From assembly GCF_004337985.1 (NCBI RefSeq), contig NC_043742.1, positions 2,838,176-2,902,175 on the forward strand: a stretch of DNA of 64,000 nucleotides. Direction: 5' to 3'. The DNA is from Pyricularia pennisetigena. Its lineage: Eukaryota; Ascomycota; Sordariomycetes; Magnaporthales; Pyriculariaceae. The notes beneath the pieces are model-generated. The model made no database searches. It saw only the letters and a program-made list of their open reading frames with translations, and was not told the origin of the DNA. This document shows, in pieces, positions 1 through 11,300 of the stretch. Position 1 is the stretch's first letter. The number at the start of each line of letters is the position of its first letter. The translations under genes and the position numbers were made by a program.

Positions 1-49
1 CCAACACCCTGAGAAATATTCGAGCGCGCTGTTTGACACTTGAAGAAAC

Positions 50-1739
50 ATGGTCATTACGCTTTCCTCCGTCATTCTTCTCGGCAGCCTTGGGCTCGGC
101 AGCGGCGCTCTGGGATCGGTTACTTACCGCCGGGAGGAGTCAAACTGGTCCAACGACAGCCTGACAAATGTATTCGTGCAGCAAGCCAGAGGACTTTTTG
201 TCCCTCGCACAGTGATATCATTTCAAGGCCAGGAGTGGTTTGACAACGTCACGGAGAGGTGGGATATTTACGCTCCCCCTACATTTAGGGTCTCGGTTTC
301 TCCATCTACCGAAAAAGACGTCGAATCGGGTGTAAGTCTGCCTTATTGACGCTCTGATGTTATCTACCGCGGGTTGGAATAAACTGACTTGTTAAAATCG
401 ATTTTTTTTTTTTTTTCATAGGTGAAACTGGCTGCCAAGTTCAAAATCCCCTTCCTTGCCACCGGAGGTCGTCATGGCTACGGAACCACGCTGGGCAAGC
501 TGAAGAACGGCGTTGCCATCGATCTCAGCCTGCTCAACAAATTCAAAATCGACTCCAAAGCCGCTACTCTGACAGTGGGTCCCGGTGTGCGGTTCCGCGA
601 CATCTTTACTCCCTTGTACGAGGCCGGCTTCCAAGTCCGTAAGTCAAGCCTCCGCTGCCGCAAAAAGAAACTCAAAAAATGGATTTGATTCGACTAACAT
701 TCATAATATAGCCACTGGCACCTGCTCCTGCGTCGGTATGATCGGAGCCACGCTGGGAGGCGGCATCGGTCGCCTCAACGGCCTCGACGGCCTGATGATT
801 GACGCCCTCGAGTCGGCAAAAGTGGTAACGGCGGACGGCCGCACTCTGACCGTGTCAGACAAAGAAAACAAGGATTTGTTCTGGGGTCTGCGTGGGGCGG
901 GGCAGAACTTTGGCGTGGTCGTCTCGGCCACGTACAGGCTCAAGCCTCTGTACGCCGGCGGCGTGTGGACCAACGTCGACCTGATCTTTTCGGCCGAAAA
1001 GAACGCCAGCTACTTTGACGTGGTGACCAGCATGGAAGTACCGCCGCAGCTCACCATCGCGAGCCTCGTCAGCTACAACGATAGTCGCAACGAGCCGCAG
1101 CTCATCGCGACCCTGACCTGGCTCGGACCCCGTGACGAGGCCCTGGCCGCCATAAAGCCCATCCTCGACATCGGCCCGCGCCATGCCGAGGTCACCGAGG
1201 CGACGTACGCGACGCTCCCGCGCGTCGCCACTTTCGGCACGACCGACGCCGTCTGCACCCCGAACCAGATCTACGACATCTACGGCGTGGGGCTGCGCAA
1301 CCTCGACTCGTCCGCCTGGCGCTCCACCTTTGCCAAGATGGCGCGTTTCTACGCCGCCGAACCCGCCGCCCGCGCCTCTGCCATCCTCTACGAGACCTGG
1401 CCCACGCAGGCCACGGTCGCCGTCCCGGACGACGCGACCGCCTACCCCTGGCGCGACGCCTCCACCTACGTCCTGATCCAGATGCGATGGGACCGGCCCG
1501 GAAACCCGGTCGAAAAGGTCGCGGACCGTCTGGGCGCCGAGCTGAGGAAGGACCTGTCGGAAACCGGTGGTTACGAGGGCGCCGGCCCGGCTGTTTACGT
1601 CAACTATGCCCACGGCGACGAGAGGCTTGAGGACATCTACGGCGCCCGCAAGCTGCCTCGCCTTGCGAAGCTCAAAAACCAGTACGACCCCGGCAACGTG
1701 TTTCGTTTCCACCACGCCCTGCCGACAAAGTACCCGTGA
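50..1739 (+). CDS. Secreted BBE-like FAD-linked oxidoreductase of the cluster
   Basis: Three exons, 50-331, 422-638 and 712-1739, give 508 residues; both introns are GTAAGT...AG and the phases join cleanly. The N-terminus (MVITLSSVILLGSLGLGSG) is a signal peptide. A PCMH-type FAD domain follows, with GGRH giving His112, the expected 8-alpha-histidyl FAD attachment residue, and GTCSCVG giving Cys171 at the place of the second covalent bond in bicovalent berberine-bridge-type enzymes. GGGIGRLNG and FWGLRGAGQNFGVV are typical of the family. The C-terminal BBE domain shows VNYAHGDE and a YDPGNVF motif. Such enzymes oxidise C-N or C-O bonds or alcohols late in fungal polyketide-peptide pathways. 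The gene lies convergent to the trans-enoyl reductase and about 3.6 kb before the PKS-NRPS, which supports a tailoring role. The substrate cannot be read from the sequence. Length and motifs look intact. Confidence 0.92.
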
Positions 1740-2272
1740 TCTGGGGGAGCAAGTGATGGTGTATTGACAATTGTGGAAAGGTGTGATTTTTGTCTTTGTT
1801 ATTTCTTTTGTTAATGTCTTGTGGACTATAGATTGTTTTTTTTTTCCTGTCTGTCAGTATCTACCTCACCACTTCTTTGCTAGTTGTAACTTGTCCCTAT
1901 TTCTTCTCTATAATCATGGTTTGGATTCAACCCTGCATTTATTTATTTGGAGAGACTCAGCACTAGGGTCTGAGACCTCTTATGCCGCGTGCGGTTTTGC
2001 ATTTTGCAGTACATCGAGATTAACCAGCAACTTTAATAAAAACGAGTAAAGTTCAAATTGGCACTTGCGCGTGGGTTCAATTAGTGTGAATCACATCAAT
2101 CACTTGCCGGCAGCCGGCTCCAGTTTTCTTTACTGTCAATGACATCAAGTAGGTACTACAAACTGAACTTCTAAGTCGGTGTCAACTACAAAAGACTTGT
2201 TTGCAATTACCACATCAGCCAACGCGCAGACCGACATGTAGTCGGCCGTCTCAATCTACCACATGACGTCTC
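1740..2272. other. Intergenic 3' region between two convergent genes
   Basis: These 533 bases separate the stop codons of the FAD oxidase and the trans-enoyl reductase. The segment is T-rich just after 1740 and includes AATAAA near 2035, which could serve as a polyadenylation signal. No reading frame with family resemblance is seen. Confidence 0.6.
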
Positions 2273-3588
2273 TCAAGCACCCAAAACACAAACAAGCTTT
2301 TCACCCGACACCCGCCCCTCGCTCAGCAACCGCAACCCACCACGCACATCGACCAGCGATCTGCCCAGCACCCTGGTCCTGGCCAGGGGCTTCACGGCGC
2401 CCTGCTCCAGCAGCCGCGGGACCACCTCGCGCATCCACCGCGCGGCGAACTCGCGGTGGTCCGGCAGGGCCTCGCACCTGTAGGGCCCCGTCCAGTCGAC
2501 GGGCTTGCCGAAGCCCGACATGGCAAAGACCCAGGACGGCCTGACGGCGCGGCGCGTGTGGCCCGAGGCCGGGAAGCTGTCGAGCGCCACGTAGCGCGAG
2601 TCGCCCACCACCGCTAGCCCGGCGCCGTCGTCCCGGCCTCGTCCTGATAGCGACGGCGCCGGCCGGAGCGCGCCGTAGCACACCCGCATCGAGTCCGGGC
2701 TGGTGATGCAGTCGATGGCCAGCTGCAGCCGGTCTCGTGTGTGCGTGCGGATCTCGGCCGCGCAGTCTTCGGGCCCCGCGCGGTAGTCAAATACCGCCGT
2801 CGCACCGGCCGATTTGACGAGTTGGAAGTTGCTGGGGGAGCACACGGCGATCGGGTCAAACCCGGCACTTTTGTGGAACGAGAAATAAATGTCAGCTCAA
2901 AGAAGGTTTTCAATCGCATGGACGAGTTGGTGACTTGCTGCTTCAACAACTGGATCATGATCAGCCCCGAGGCCGTGCTGCCCCCGTACACCAGCGCCGT
3001 GCGGCGGTCTTGGTGGTCTAGAATGTCCTTCTTCTTCTTCTCCTCCTCCTCCTCCTCCTCCGCCAGGTCGCTATCATGCATCGCCCTCTCCGTCGCGTCC
3101 AGACCCAGCTCGTGGAAAAGCACCATGCCGCCCGTGATCAAGCCAACCGGCAGCGTGGCCGTCTCATCGAGCGCCATGCCGTCAGGCACCGGCACCAGGA
3201 GATGCGCCTCTGCCAGCACGTAGTCTGCAAACCCGCCCGTGAGGCCGCCGTCCTTGTTGTAGCCAAAGGCGAGGCTGCAGACGCGAGAGCCGATCGTGAT
3301 CTGACGACCGTGCTCCTCTTTCGGAGGGTCATCCTGGCCGTTTGTAGCTGGGAACGAACCAGCAGGGGGACCGACGGCGACCACGACACCCGCAAAGTCC
3401 AGCCCTGCTACGGAGCCCAGGGGGACGCCGGCATTCACCATCTTGGCGTCGGATGGGTTCAAGGCGACGCATGCCACGCGCACCAGGACCTGGCCTGGGC
3501 CGGGTTCGGGCATCGGCTGCGTCACCAGGTCTAACTGGCCCGGTCCCGAGACGACTAGCGCCGAGCGCGTGGGCGGTATTGCGGCCAT
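2273..3588 (-). CDS. Trans-acting enoyl reductase partner of the PKS-NRPS
   Basis: Two exons, 3588-2939 and 2867-2273, give 414 residues of the zinc-less medium-chain dehydrogenase family used as stand-alone enoyl reductases by fungal PKS-NRPS enzymes. The GroES-like start contains VALNPSDAKM and AGLDFAGVVV. The cofactor domain has LVYGGSTASGLIMIQLLK, then the CSPSNFQLVKSAGATAVFDY stretch after the splice, and KPVDWTGPYRCEAL near the end. The expected role is NADPH-dependent reduction of selected enoyl-ACP intermediates on the megasynthase, whose own ER domain is degenerate. It is transcribed divergently from the PKS-NRPS across a 1.7-kb spacer, which may carry shared control. Two oddities: the only reading that restores the frame uses a GC-AG intron, and a run of Glu then Lys from a trinucleotide repeat interrupts the loop before the Rossmann motif, making the protein longer than usual for the family. 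Confidence 0.9.
2868..2938 (-). other. Non-canonical GC-AG intron in the trans-enoyl reductase
   Basis: On the minus strand exon 1 ends with CA at 2940-2939. The intron opens with GCAAGT, a perfect U1 match apart from the C, and ends with AAAAG at 2868. It is 71 bp. Joining gives LLK-H-AGFDPIAV, which keeps the conserved reading on both sides. The GT three bases further in gives the wrong phase for the only usable acceptor. Confidence 0.75.
3027..3063 (-). repeat. Coding trinucleotide microsatellite (Glu/Lys run)
   Basis: On the plus strand this is CTT repeated and then CTC repeated. In the enoyl reductase frame it encodes seven Glu followed by four Lys, in an acidic/basic surface segment between the substrate domain and the Rossmann fold. 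Its length is likely to vary between isolates. Confidence 0.8.
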
Positions 3589-5316
3589 CTCTGCTGACGT
3601 TGGCTTTGTTTCTTCGTTGACCTGTTTGCTCTGGGATTTTTATTTTCTCGTTGTGGCTTGTTTGTGTAGCGCTTGTCGTATAAGACAATAAGGATCTGTT
3701 TTATCGATAATTGTTTGGGAATGGGGAAAAGAAGTCAATGAGATGGCAATTTGCTTGGGTGGATGATCAAGGTGGCTAGTATTGTATGCTTAATGATGGA
3801 TTTATTTTAAGCATCGGACGGCAACAAGCTCAATTCCCTCTAATGTTGTTCTGGAGGAGAATAAAGCCTCAGGCAAGGTTAAATTCAGGGGGCGAACTGA
3901 TCACTAAACCTGTAAACGGACAGGTTGGGAAGGTTGGGTGGTGTAACGGCTAAGGCGAGGTGGAGGACGCCTTGTCTGAATGAGTGCATCGTATCAGCTG
4001 GTTTTGTTTTACTTTGGGTCTACTTACATTTTCATGTGACTTTGTTTCGACGTAAATCGGTTCGTCATATTTGCACTGCATTTTTGTCACCTTTTTCTCG
4101 TGGGTTCTGACGCACTAAACCTATTGTGGCTAAAGAGAAAAAACAAGATAAAACAGTCGCTTCTATTTCTCATGTGCCAGTATAAATATCGATGTTTATT
4201 GTCCATTTAAACTTTAAGTTCATGACGCGTGCTGGGGATGTGGGAACCAGGTAGGGGAAGGGAATGTGTCCCGTACCGCCATGAAACGCGCACTGAATTT
4301 TGATTACGGCGTTGTCGCCCGAATCAAGCTTGAGACTTGAAATAAATGTCAATCAACTACGAGTTGAGAAACACCAAATGTATCCATATACTGACTCGAT
4401 TCGCCTAGATTCATGATAATAATCAGTGACGGGCCGAATATCACTCTATTGTTACTTGCAAACATGGTGTAACGAGGATGCGCCAACTACTAAGGGATAG
4501 GATATATGCTGGTATTTCGAACATAGACCCAGCAGAGTGTTGCTCGAGCATACCAAGGTCTGTGTGTATCAAACACAGAGGTCAACACGATCATCAGAGA
4601 GCCCCACCGTATTTCAACGTGACTACGTGGCCGGTTGCGTCCAGGATTGAAATGTCACAGAATTATGAATAGAACTATGATATCCTTGCAAAATGGACAG
4701 AGTTGAACAGAATTATGTTGCGAAAAGAAAACACCCTTTTTTTTTCCTGGTTCTCAGTGGCCCATTAGTATTCCATAAGAATGGCGTGGAAGCGCCTGTC
4801 TAGTGTGCTTACTGCATTGTCCAGCTCCAAAGACTATGTGGATGACTTGGAGACTTTGTTAGTGTTCATTTTCCCACCAAAGATATAACTTTGCGATTGA
4901 TCCAAAATCGAGGCTAGACCAGTTCATGCCTTAGCCATCATCTCAACTTTTGCCATGGTAGCAGTTGCAACTCAGTGCGCGCCATGCAATATGAGTCGTG
5001 ACCATACACCACTCTCTGGTGATTTGTTCATTCAAAGGCCCGAGTCAGATACCAGGGAATTTAACTTATATATACTGCAAATATTGAAACTTGATCAGGC
5101 CGTCACGTCGGAGCCGATGATTGATTTCCAAGTGACTGTACTAAAAATACCTGTTTGAATCACTCAACACTTCAAAGCCAACACCTGCCCTGTTGAACAG
5201 TCTCTGTTGGAAGTAGCACCCTATTGCAAGCCACCACAAGCCCCTCAACTCGGGCTCCAAATCATTCAGCCCCTCACGACGAACGTAGCACCATCACCAA
5301 TCTAGCCGCTGCAACC
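3589..5316. promoter_or_regulatory. Divergent intergenic region, candidate bidirectional promoter
   Basis: This 1.7-kb spacer separates the start codons of the minus-strand enoyl reductase and the plus-strand PKS-NRPS, so it must hold both promoters. It has lower GC content than the genes and no convincing reading frame. No specific factor site can be assigned with confidence by eye. Confidence 0.55.
5067..5074 (+). promoter_or_regulatory. Possible TATA box of the PKS-NRPS
   Basis: TATATATA about 240 bp upstream of the ATG at 5317. It stands alone in otherwise mixed sequence. The distance implies a long 5' leader, so this is only a candidate. Confidence 0.3.
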
Positions 5317-8300
5317 ATGATTGAGCCGATTGCCGTCATCGGCTTGGCAAACCGCTTCCCCGGCGGCGCCGACACACCGGCCCGGCTGTGGAGCATCCTC
5401 AAGGATGCAGGCTCCGACGAGGCGGCCGACCTCTCGCGCGAGCCCCCGGCAGGTCGGATGAACCTGCGTAAGTTCTACCACCCGGACGGAGACAGGCACG
5501 GGCGCACGCCCGTCGGCAAGGCGTACTTTCTCTCGGAAGACCAGGACCCGGCGCTTTTCGACGCGTCCTTCTTCGGCATCAGCCCGCTGGAGGCGGAAGC
5601 CATGGACCCTCAGCAGCGCATCCTGCTCGAGACGGTGTACGAGGCGAGCGAGAGTGCCGGGCTGCCGCTGGACAGGATCAAGGGGACCAAGTGCGCCGTG
5701 TACGTGGGCGCCATGACGTCCGACTATGCTGAGCTCCCGGCCCGCGACGTCGAGGACGTGTCGAGCTATATGGCCTCGGGCACCTCGCGCGCCGTCTTGG
5801 CGAACCGCATATCCCACTTCTTCGACCTGCGCGGCCCGTCCGTCTGCCTGGATACCGCCTGCTCCTCATCCCTGGTCGCGCTGCACCTCGCGTGCCAGGA
5901 CCTCCGGACGGGCGGGGCCGACACCGCCGTCGTGGCCGGGTCCTGCGTCATCTCCAGCCCCGACATGTTTATCAGCGAGTCGAAACTACACATGCTGTCG
6001 CCCACCGGCCACTGCCGGATGTGGGATTCGAGCGCGGATGGGTATGCGAGGGGCGAAGGCGCCGCCGCGCTCTTCCTGAAGCCGCTCGGCAGGGCCCTGG
6101 CGGACGGCGATCCTGTGCACGGCGTCATCAGGGCCTCGGGTGTCAGCTCGGATGGGCGCACGCCGGGGATTACCATGCCTTGTTTTCGGTCTCAGGCGCA
6201 GCTCATAAGAGACGTGTACGTGTCGGCTGGTCTCGACCCGCTCAAACCCGAGGACCGATGCCAGTATTTCGAAGCGTAAGTTGCATAACCAGCGAGTTTG
6301 ATCCAAGTTTCATCTTTTCTGTTTCTTTCTGCAGCCTCCTATGGATGATTGTGCCGCTCGCCCTGTGCTGCTAACGTCAAGGCCTCCGATACAGTCACGG
6401 TACGGGTACGCAAGCTGGCGACCCAGTCGAGGCCCGCGGTGTCTTTGACGCTTTCTTCTCGGCCGGCAGTGGCGGGGTCAGAGCCGACGACCAAGAAAAC
6501 GGCGGCGGGCGGCAGCTGCTCGTCGGCTCTGTCAAAACCGTGCTGGGCCACTTGGAAGGGTGCGCAGGCCTGGCGGGCATCATCAAGGTGCTGTTGGCCA
6601 TGAAGCACGGCGTGGTGCCTCCCAACAAGCACTTTGTGAAGCTCAACCCGAAAATAATCCAATTCAGCCACCGACTGCGCGTGCCGACCAAGGCCTTGGC
6701 TTGGCCCGACTCTGGAGGTCCGGACGGAACGAGGCGCGCAAGCGTCAACAGCTTCGGGTTTGGCGGGACCAACGCGCACGTTATCGTCGAGGGGTTTGAC
6801 GCCGGCACCGCGGACAATGCGACTCTGCAGCAAGAAAAACATCGCCCGCCACCGTTGCCGTCGCCGACGCAGCTCTTGCTTAGCGCCCACAGCGAAAAGT
6901 CGCTGCGGACCTACGCGCAGCGGTTGGCCACCTACCTCGACCAGAACGAAGACGTGAACCTGACAGATCTGGCCTGGACCCTCATGGCCCGCAAGACTCA
7001 CTTCCCCGTGCGGCTGGCAATCTGTGGCACATCCAAGGACGAGCTGCAAGCGGCCTTGCGGAAAGCAGCGGTCGACAAGTCGGTGGAATGCACCACCGTC
7101 CCTGCGCAGCCTCTCGTCTCGCCGTCGGAGGGCCTCGGGCTGCTTGGAGTTTTCACCGGTCAGGGGGCGCAGTGGCCAGCCATGGGGCGAGAGCTTATCT
7201 TGCACGATCCCGTATTTCGCAGGTCCATCGAGGCATGTGAAGTTGCGCTGGCCACCGTCCCCGACCCACCGGCTTGGTCCCTCAAGGCGGAGCTCCTCAA
7301 AACGGGTCAAGAGGGCAGCCGCATGTCGGAAGCGATGCTCGCGCAGCCCGCCACCACAGCTGTCGAGATCGGCCTCGTCGACGTGCTGGCGTCCAAAGGC
7401 ATCCGCTTCACCGCCGTGGTGGGCCATTCGTCGGGTGAAATGGCGGCCTTGTACGCGGCGGGGTTCCTGTCGCTGGAGGACGCCGTGCGCATCGCCTACT
7501 ACCGGGGCTTGCACGCTTCCCAGTTAGCCAGAGACAACGGCGCCATGATAGCCGTGGGCCTGTCGTGGGATGCGGCGGCGCGCTTTTGCCAAGACGAAAG
7601 GTTCAGGGGCAGGCTGTGGCGGGCCGCCAAGAATTCGCCATCCAGCGTGACCTTGTCGGGAGATGCCGACGCGGTGGCCGAAGCAGAAGCGGTCCTGAAG
7701 GCGCAGAACACGACAGCTCGGACGCTCAAGACCGACAAGGCCTACCACTCGCCCCACATGGAAGCTTGCGCCGAGGCATATCTAGCTTCCCTCAGGGCTT
7801 GCGGGATCAAGCCGAGGTTGCCCGCGCGCAGGGACTGCGTCTGGGTCTCAAGCGTCGACGGCCTCGCGAACAGATACTGGGCGAGTCGGAAGGGCGACGA
7901 CAGCACGGCAGCGCTGCTCACCAGCTCACTTGCCGGCCCATACTGGATCGAGAACCTCGTGAAGCCCGTGCTGTTCGAGGACGCCATCGTCACCGCCCTG
8001 ACCAACGGTGGCCCCTTTGACGCCGCCATCGAGGTGGGCCCGCATCCGGCGCTCAAGGGCCCCGTCGGCCAGTCCATTCAGCCGCACCTGCGGCGGACCA
8101 AAGCTTTGCCTTACTGCGGGGCTCTGAACCGGGGAGAAAATGGCCTCGTCAGCATCTCCAAGACGCTGGGATTTCTGTGGTGTCGGTTCGGCAGCAGCGC
8201 AGCCGTCGACTTTGCCAAGCGGGAACCAGACGAGGAGGGCGGCGGCAGGTGCCGGACACTGTCCGACGTGCCCCCGTACGCTTGGGACCACGACGGGAAG

Positions 8301-11300
8301 TTGCTTTGGCGCGAGTCGCGCATTTCCCGGAATCACCGACTCCGCCAAGCACCAGGGCCGTTGCGTCCCGACCCCTCGTCGTTCTGCGAGACGCTGATCG
8401 GCCAGCGGTGTCCGGACGACTCGGACTGGGAGCCGCGGTGGCGCAACTTCTTCAGCCTCAAGGACATGCCGTGGCTGCGAGGACACTCGTTTCAGGGCGC
8501 CGCGCTGTTTCCGGCCATGGGTTACACTGTCATGCTGCTCGAGGTGTCGCGGCACCTGGCGGCCTCCTGCGGCGAAAACGGTCACAAACTCGTGTCGGTG
8601 GAGGCTCTTGGGCTGAGTTTGGAGCGGACTTTGTGCGTGCCAGAGGGAGGGAAGACGGTCGAGGTTGTCACGTCTGCCAAGCTTTCTCAGAGGAGGCACG
8701 TCGAGGGGCAGTCGTCCATCATCGAGGCTGACGTCAGCTTCTACATCTGTGTAGAGCCCGCCACTGGCGCTTTGGACAGAACGGCCTTCTGCTCTGTTCT
8801 GCTGAGCCTAGGGGACGAGACATCTGCGTCTCCGGGTGCAGCACCCGTCATCCCTGCTCGCATCGCACCCGAAAAAGCAACCAAGCAGGTCGACGTCGAA
8901 GCTTTTTACAGCAGCCTGAGGGGCTTGGGCCTCGAGTACGACGGCGTTTTCCGCCGTCTCGACTCCCTGAGACGTTGCCACAGAGTCGCCACGGGCGAGG
9001 CGTCGTGGGATGCGGCCGAGCTTCTCGACGGATGGGGCGACCAGCTGCATCCGGGACTGCTGGATACCGGCATTCAACCACTGCTGGGGGCAATGGCGGA
9101 CCCGAGGACAGAGAAGCTGTGGACTGCATTTCTGCCGCAGAGGATCGAAAGGATCGTGCTGGATCCAGCCCGGTGCGCCGTCATCTGGGATCGGGCTTCG
9201 TCCAGAATCGAGCTCGTCACGGACGCGAACATAACCATGGAAGACCACACCAAGCTGGAAGGCGACGTGACAATGTACATCTCGGGACGGGGACCTAGTG
9301 AGTTCTACCCTCTGGTTCAGATCGAGGGCATGCGGTTGGCCGCACTCAACAGGGCCGACCCGTCCAACGATCGTCTCCTCTTCAGCTCGACAGTCTGGAA
9401 GCCCGATGTCTTGTTCGGCGGAGGCCAGTTCCCCATCGACTTCAATCCACGCCAGGACTCCATGATCGAAGCGGCAGAGCGCGTCTCCCTGTTCGTTTGC
9501 AAAACCGTCGTGTCCGAAGCCGAGAGGGTTGGCATCAGTAACCTCAAGCCGCACGAGCAGCTGTTTGTCGAGCAGTCACAGAACCTCCTGGCGTCGGCGC
9601 AAAGCGGTCAACTGTACCCGTGCGAGGCCTGGTGGCTCGCCCAGGACACCAGAGAAACCATCGAGGCCGTGCTCGAACAGCACAAACACCAGATCGATTT
9701 CCGGATTCTCAAGGCGGTAAACGACGAAATAGGCGCCGTGTTCCGCAACGAAAAGGGCATGTTGGAGGTCCTTTTCGCCGACGACATGTTGAGCGAGTTC
9801 TACCGCGAGGGCTTGGGACTGCGCAATACCCAGAGGCAGGTGTCCCAGTATATGAAAGCCATATCCCATCGATTCCCCAATGCCAACATCCTCGAGCTGG
9901 GAGCCGGCACTGGCGCGACCATGCTCGCGGTTTTGGATGCCGTGGGTCCCGACGTCCACGGGTCCTACACATTTACTGACGTATCCATGGGGTTTTTCCC
10001 GGCCGCGAAGAAGCGCGTGGAGGATGCAGGTCACGACCTTGACCGCATGGCGTTCCGGCTGCTGGACATCACATTACCGTTCGAGGACCAGGGTTTCTCT
10101 GCCGACGTAAAATACGACGTTGTAATCGCCGCGAACGTGATCCACGTCGCCCCCGACATCTCGGCCGCGCTGGCCCGCATACGGACCCTGCTCAAGCCCG
10201 GCGGCTTTCTTGTCGCCGTGGAGCCGACGGCACATTTGGCGCGCATCCAGGTCATCATGGGCGGGCTGGACGGGTGGTGGCAGGCCCAGGACCATGAGTG
10301 CCGCATGGGCAGGGGACCGCTGCTCAGCGAGGAGGCCTGGGACGCCAAGCTGCGCCAGGCGGGCTTTTCCGGGCTGGATGTGTTCAAGGGCGATCAGCCG
10401 GACGACAGGCTGCGTACTTGCACCTCGTTTGTGACGCAGGCTGTAGATGACAACATCATGGCGCTCCGTGACCCTCTGGGTCATGGCCTTGGTCTGGTCG
10501 ACCAGGCGCAGTTAGTGGTCGTCGGGGGCGGGGCTGCATTGGCACACGACATGGAGAGCGAGCTTAAGCCGTTGGAGATGCGCCGCATACCAGTATTCAT
10601 CGCTGATATCCAAAGCGTCAACCCTGAAACTCTGCCCCAGGGTGCCACAATTCTCCTGCTGTCTGAACTAGACCGACCTCACTTTAAGCTTCAGGACGGC
10701 GAGACAGCGCCCTTGACCACCGTCGACGAGTCCGTGCTGGCCGGGTTGCAGTGCCTTTTCTCGCGCGCCGCCAGCGTCCTCGCCGTGACACGGAATGCGC
10801 ACTCAACCGACCCGTTCTCGTCCATGATTCACGGCCTGGCACGTGGCTTGCGTACCGAGGAACGGTCCCTGCGGATCCAGGCCGTGGACATCGAGGAGCA
10901 CCAGGAGGCACAGTCCAGCAGGTTGGGCGGTGTCAGCCTCAGGATGCTTGTGGAACTCTTGCTTCGGCTGGTCTTGACGCCGACTGTGGTGAAAGACGAC
11001 GAGATCTTCTGGACGGAGGAGACGGAGTTGCGGCTTCTGGGGGACAAGCTTTTTATCCCGCGCGTCCGGCAAGACCGCGAGCGCAACGAGCGAACAAACT
11101 CGGGCCGACGTGCAATTACCAGAATCGTGTCCAGGGCGACGCACATTGTCGAAGTGCGGCCATCTCCCTCGTCCAAATTGGCTGGTACAGTCAAGGGTTG
11201 TCCCGGCTCGGGTGACTGCGGGTTTGAGTTGTTTTCGAGGCCGAAAATCGAGTGGGGAAGTTCAGACCATGTCGCGATCGACGTTTGTCTTTCCACGCTG

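Noticed and set aside
855..1715. A 286-codon open frame antisense to the FAD oxidase
   Set aside because: It is a shadow of a GC-rich coding exon; its composition and lack of family motifs speak against a gene.
5224..5316. A 31-codon N-terminal extension of the PKS-NRPS
   Set aside because: It has no ATG, and the KS domain begins directly at the ATG at 5317.
7926..8699. Long antisense frames within the PKS-NRPS
   Set aside because: They overlap conserved PKS domains on the other strand and show no motifs.
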